DNA of 64,000 nucleotides from Oreocharis arfaki (lineage: Eukaryota; Chordata; Aves; Passeriformes; Paramythiidae): NCBI GenBank assembly GCA_013398015.1, contig VZRR01006575.1, positions 372,001 to 436,000 of the forward strand, in the 5' to 3' direction. Positions 60,229-64,000 of the stretch are shown one piece after another. Both the position numbers and the translations under genes were made by a program. Under the pieces are notes generated by a model, which saw only the letters and a program-made list of their open reading frames with translations, ran no database searches and was not told where the DNA came from. Each line of letters starts with the position of its first letter. The first letter of the stretch is position 1.

Positions 60229-63200
60229 TTGCTCACTATTTGGTAAAGCTCTAATATTTCCTTGATTCTTTCCTTGCTTTCAGTAATTACCTTGCTTATC
60301 TACTGGAAATGGTTTCTTTTACTGGGCATGGCTTATGTTGTCTGGTAGTGCTCTAATTCATATGTTGCTGTCTTACAGCGTTTTACATGACTCAGAAAGA
60401 GCAAATAGATCTCAGAGAATCATACATGTATATTTACTATGTGTCTTAAAACCAACATCACCAAATAGCCTAGTGGGATGTCAATGACAATGAGAAAACC
60501 ATCCTCCGAGATAAGCCAAAAGCATACTAAAGATAATACGCTTCTATGTTATTTATACTTAACTAATATTTCATCTAGTCATTTAGAGAGAATTTCGCTG
60601 GAAAGATAAACTCTGCCCACTCTTCAGATTCAGATTCAATCCATTTGTATGGAATCCTGCACACTAGTTTCGTCAAGGATGCAACCACTGCAATTGTGTC
60701 CTTTTGATGTGCAGATTACATTGATAACTATAATGGAAGGCAATGAAAAGTGTACTTCATTACCTTGAAATTATCTGGAACACCTGGGTAATTTTCATTA
60801 CACTCACATAAAGCTCTGTGTAAACAAACTGTTTTATTTTATTTTTACAATTTGCTTTTTCATTTAAGGTCTTACTGAGCTCTTGGCTGTGCAAAAGAAG
60901 AAAAAAGATTGTTGAAGGAAGGAAAGTCAGTTTACATGAGAAAATTCTCAGCAAAACAACATTTTATTAAAAAAGAATTCCTTGTAGTGGAATAAACTCG
61001 AGTTTGGTTGCCTACAAATGTTATCAACATGATTTTGTACTCCCTGTCCCTTACTTGTCTTCTTTTGACAGGACAAGAAACATAACAGAAAGAAAATCCC
61101 ATTTGAGTCCTGTTGATGTAGCACATCTGAAGCCAGTGAGATCTCTCTTGCACCAAAATGTTCAGAAGTATTTGCAGACATGAATAAGTGGATATCATTT
61201 GCTGCATTTCTATTTTCCTCCTTCCAGCAAACTGCAAATACAGACATGTATTTTTGTGCTAGCTAGTGTGATTGCATTATTAACACAAGTTTGCTCAGAA
61301 TTTGCAGGAAGGTTTCAGGGGTTCAGAAGCAGGATATGTTTTTTGTTAATTTTTTTATTCCTTAAAAAGCACAATTAAAAATAATTAGCACATAGTTTTG
61401 TGTGATCATAGTCTCATTTTTATACTCCTACATGCCAAGGGTGTTCCAGTGGAATGGAAAAGAAAAAAAGAACTTAAAATGTCGTGTTTTAGCAGAAGCT
61501 GATTTTGCATTTTCTAGGGCTTAATACAACAGTTCTCATGCAATCAATGACTGCACCAAGATTGCCCCATTGTGGGAAATGTTGAGGGTTATAAAATACC
61601 ATGTGACTATTTTTAACCAGAGATCAATGTTAAGCTGATTAAAATAAATGTTCCTTTAATTAAAACAGAATTCCAGTTATTACATAGTAAACTGCTTTTG
61701 ACATTGAGAGTGAGACAGGCCCGAATTCAATTTCAGAAAAATTGCCTGAAGGAGTGTCTTTCAGGTCATCATTTATTTTTTGTTTTGTTTTGTTGTTTTG
61801 TTTTGATCCAGACTTATCGCAGGGGTTTGGTGGGGTTTGGGGCTGGTTTTGTGGGATTTTGGTTTTGGTTTTTTTATATAGATAAAAGGAAGTAGGTAGA
61901 AGTTATGCCAGTTCTGGGAGAAGATCTTCTGTTCTACAGATGGTCACTGTCTGCACAACCTCAAGGTTTCTCAACAGTGTTGCAAAATTCAGCCCCATCA
62001 CAGGAGACTTCACTCGTCCAGGTGGCTGAGCAGCGGTGGGGATGGAAGTCTTGGTGAGAGGTCTGAGGTCAGTGGAGACAGCTCTTCCTGTCTGGCTCCA
62101 CACACTTTCTCTGCTATCCCTGAATCTACCAGGAGGTGTGGCAGCCACTCCTGCTTTGAGTGGTTGCTGTGCCTCATTTCCATTGGCCTCTTAATACCAC
62201 ATTTCACGTTTCAGACAAATCCTGGTGAGGGATACAACCTATATATGGGTAAAACGGGATGTATGATTAATCTCACATCTCCTCACTTGTGGGAGAGATA
62301 CTGCCTCTTTCTTACTTACCTGGTTATCTCAAGGGCTAAGCAGAAGGAAAAGCCACATTTGATCATCTCTACTGGCTTCCTGTAATTCAGCCTTGTCCAC
62401 TTGGGCTGCACTCACCAGGCTGCCGATTTTTCTGGCTCAAGATAAAACACACTCACCATTAATTCAGGCCAAACCCACCAAGATTTTGGAAGATGAGTAC
62501 CTCACAGGACTTAATACTCATAATGAGAATTTTGACCTGTTGTGGCAGACAATTATGCAAAATAATATATGTGGTGTAAAATATTATTACCAGAGATAAG
62601 GAAATCAAAGCCAAAATATGAGCTCATTCTTCCATATAGTGTATTAACCTATTAAAATATTTAGAGTACTCCTTCACAAAAGTGAATTAATAATTAAATG
62701 GAAGATGCTTTATCACCATTTATGTTCGCCCTTTTGTACGAAGAGTGGAATTAGTTTATTCTAAGAAAAAAAAAATAATAGAGGTAGCTTAACAGTGTTT
62801 AGGAGCTTTAAAATGAAAAACAAAGCCTCCACAGAATGCAATCCTGCTTCCAAAATAATAATCCCTTCCACAGCATATTTTCAGGACACGTGTTTATTTT
62901 AAATGTAGATAATGATACATCCTTCATACATCCAGACTTTCTTCTTATCTGTCAATTATTACAACTTGAATATTAGTTACTTTCATACAAATAGCTAAAT
63001 ATATTGACAAAGAAAAATGAAGCCCTAAAAAGAAATTACTGAACATCTGCTATTGTGAATGAGTTTTTCATCTGTGACTATACTCAGATTGTGTCAATAC
63101 AAACTTTCAGGCACAGCATATTCCCTTGAGACGGTTCCTTTTTATCTGCACAGCAATTGCATTCATAACAAAATATATGGATTCTTTTAATTTTGGTTGT

Positions 63201-64000
63201 CTCGTTCTGCATATTGTTCATAAAACAAAAGGTTAGGAACGACCATATCTGATGTTTATGCCAACAATCATTTTGATTGATACCATATGTTGAGGTCTTA
63301 CACATCTTTTTCCTTTCATATGTGTTCTTAGCATTCTGATATGTACTAAGCAAAAGAGAAAGTTTATCTGAGTCTTGAAAGTGTAAATTACTATGAGTTC
63401 CAACCTACTACAACATGAGCAACAAGAAGATAGCACATTCCGATGGTACAGGACACGATCATCATGGGGAAACCTAACCTGGAACAACAATAAAATAAAG
63501 TAAAGATTAATAAAGATACTTGTGTTCATTCTCCAACCAATTTACAAAAAGGAAATTTGAATTATCCTACACATTCCAAGTGAAAAATATGTTTATAGCA
63601 ATACCAAAAGCATAGGTATACTGAGCATGTTACAGTCTAATACTCAAGCTCACATTTCTACTTCCAGCCTTAGAGATACAAGGTCAAAATTCACATGGTT
63701 TCATTGGTTTCAGGGAATCTCTTCCAATTTACATTGTCTCAGAATCTTGTGTGCCTTGTTGTTTTCGTGTTTTTCAGGTTTTTTTCCACACACACAATAT
63801 GCAATTATGCAGGTAAAACAACCATTTTTATAAATTATGCAGCATTAGAAATTGTTTTAAAGCGTGCATCCCTTCAGATTAGGTGTGTAATCCTGATACG
63901 GCACTTTGTAACACAATATATGGATCAAACTCATTAAATTGTTTCTCTTTTGATCTGAGTCACATACAGGTAGCACTCCTCTTCCATACCTCTCACAAGG
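60229..64000. other. single-copy sequence, no gene recognised
   Basis: About 3.8 kb of AT-rich sequence. Two overlapping - strand frames of about 100 codons (61247-60932) end near an AATAAA-like site but have no recognisable similarity. A GT-rich tract lies at 61775-61880. Confidence 0.5.
61775..61880. repeat. GT-rich low-complexity tract with G-runs
   Basis: (GTTTT)n at the left passes into G-run-rich sequence with GGGG at 61822-61825, 61832-61835 and 61839-61842, and GGG at 61853-61855. These could form a G-quadruplex on the + strand, although the last loop of 10 nt is longer than the canonical limit. Confidence 0.75.

Noticed and set aside
60760..60954. Strong-looking - strand acceptor near 60895 followed by an open frame
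   Set aside because: No usable donor or stop context and no recognisable peptide. I kept it as an example of how often good acceptors arise by chance here.

Overview
This window looks like avian nuclear DNA, most likely from a neoavian bird and probably a songbird. The evidence is eight 5'-truncated CR1 LINE tails, several still ending in the (ATTCTATG)-type CR1 3' end, plus five solo endogenous-retrovirus LTRs, three of which I recognise as LTR types common in neoavian or passerine genomes. The rest is AT-rich, mostly single-copy sequence with short open frames. I recognise no complete protein-coding gene, rRNA, tRNA or other RNA gene. The window reads as a gene desert or the inside of one or more large introns.

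Layout. 1-2149 single-copy; 2150-2217 short degenerate tandem; 2245-3110 CR1 (+); 4136-4266 CR1 (-); 5688-6191 solo LTR (+) with a perfect TTCG hairpin just before its poly(A) signal; 9068-9262 CR1 (+); 13886-14213 CR1 (+) with an internal deletion; 15423-15467 (GGAT)n; 21607-22146 solo LTR (-) with a 5-bp target-site duplication; 24210-24390 CR1 (+); 26133-26400 C/A-only low-complexity tract; 26563-26916 solo LTR (-) with alpharetrovirus-like layout; 26923-38482 a long single-copy block; 38488-39066 solo LTR (-) with a perfect 5-bp duplication, holding a 37-bp minisatellite and a 24-N assembly gap; 39195-39716 CR1 (+); 40894-41484 solo LTR (+) of the same family as the one at 21607; 41485-49967 single-copy; 49968-50257 CR1 (+); 50258-59887 single-copy with exon-like segments near 57.2-57.8 kb; 59888-60228 a much older CR1 tail (+); 60229-64000 single-copy.

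There is no operon or pathway to describe. The repeats record repeated retrotransposition: old CR1 lineages first, then younger CR1 tails, then ERV insertions that were reduced to solo LTRs by LTR-LTR recombination. Seven of eight CR1 tails lie on the + strand. Intronic retroelements tend to lie antisense to their host gene, so if this is an intron the host gene is more likely on the - strand. The best exon-like pair, at 57765-57628 and 57320-57219, is also on the - strand, but it is unproven and I cannot name a gene for it. I found no new biological system. The most useful leads are that exon pair, the LTR hairpin, the minisatellite with the gap, and the dispersed 21-bp exact repeat.
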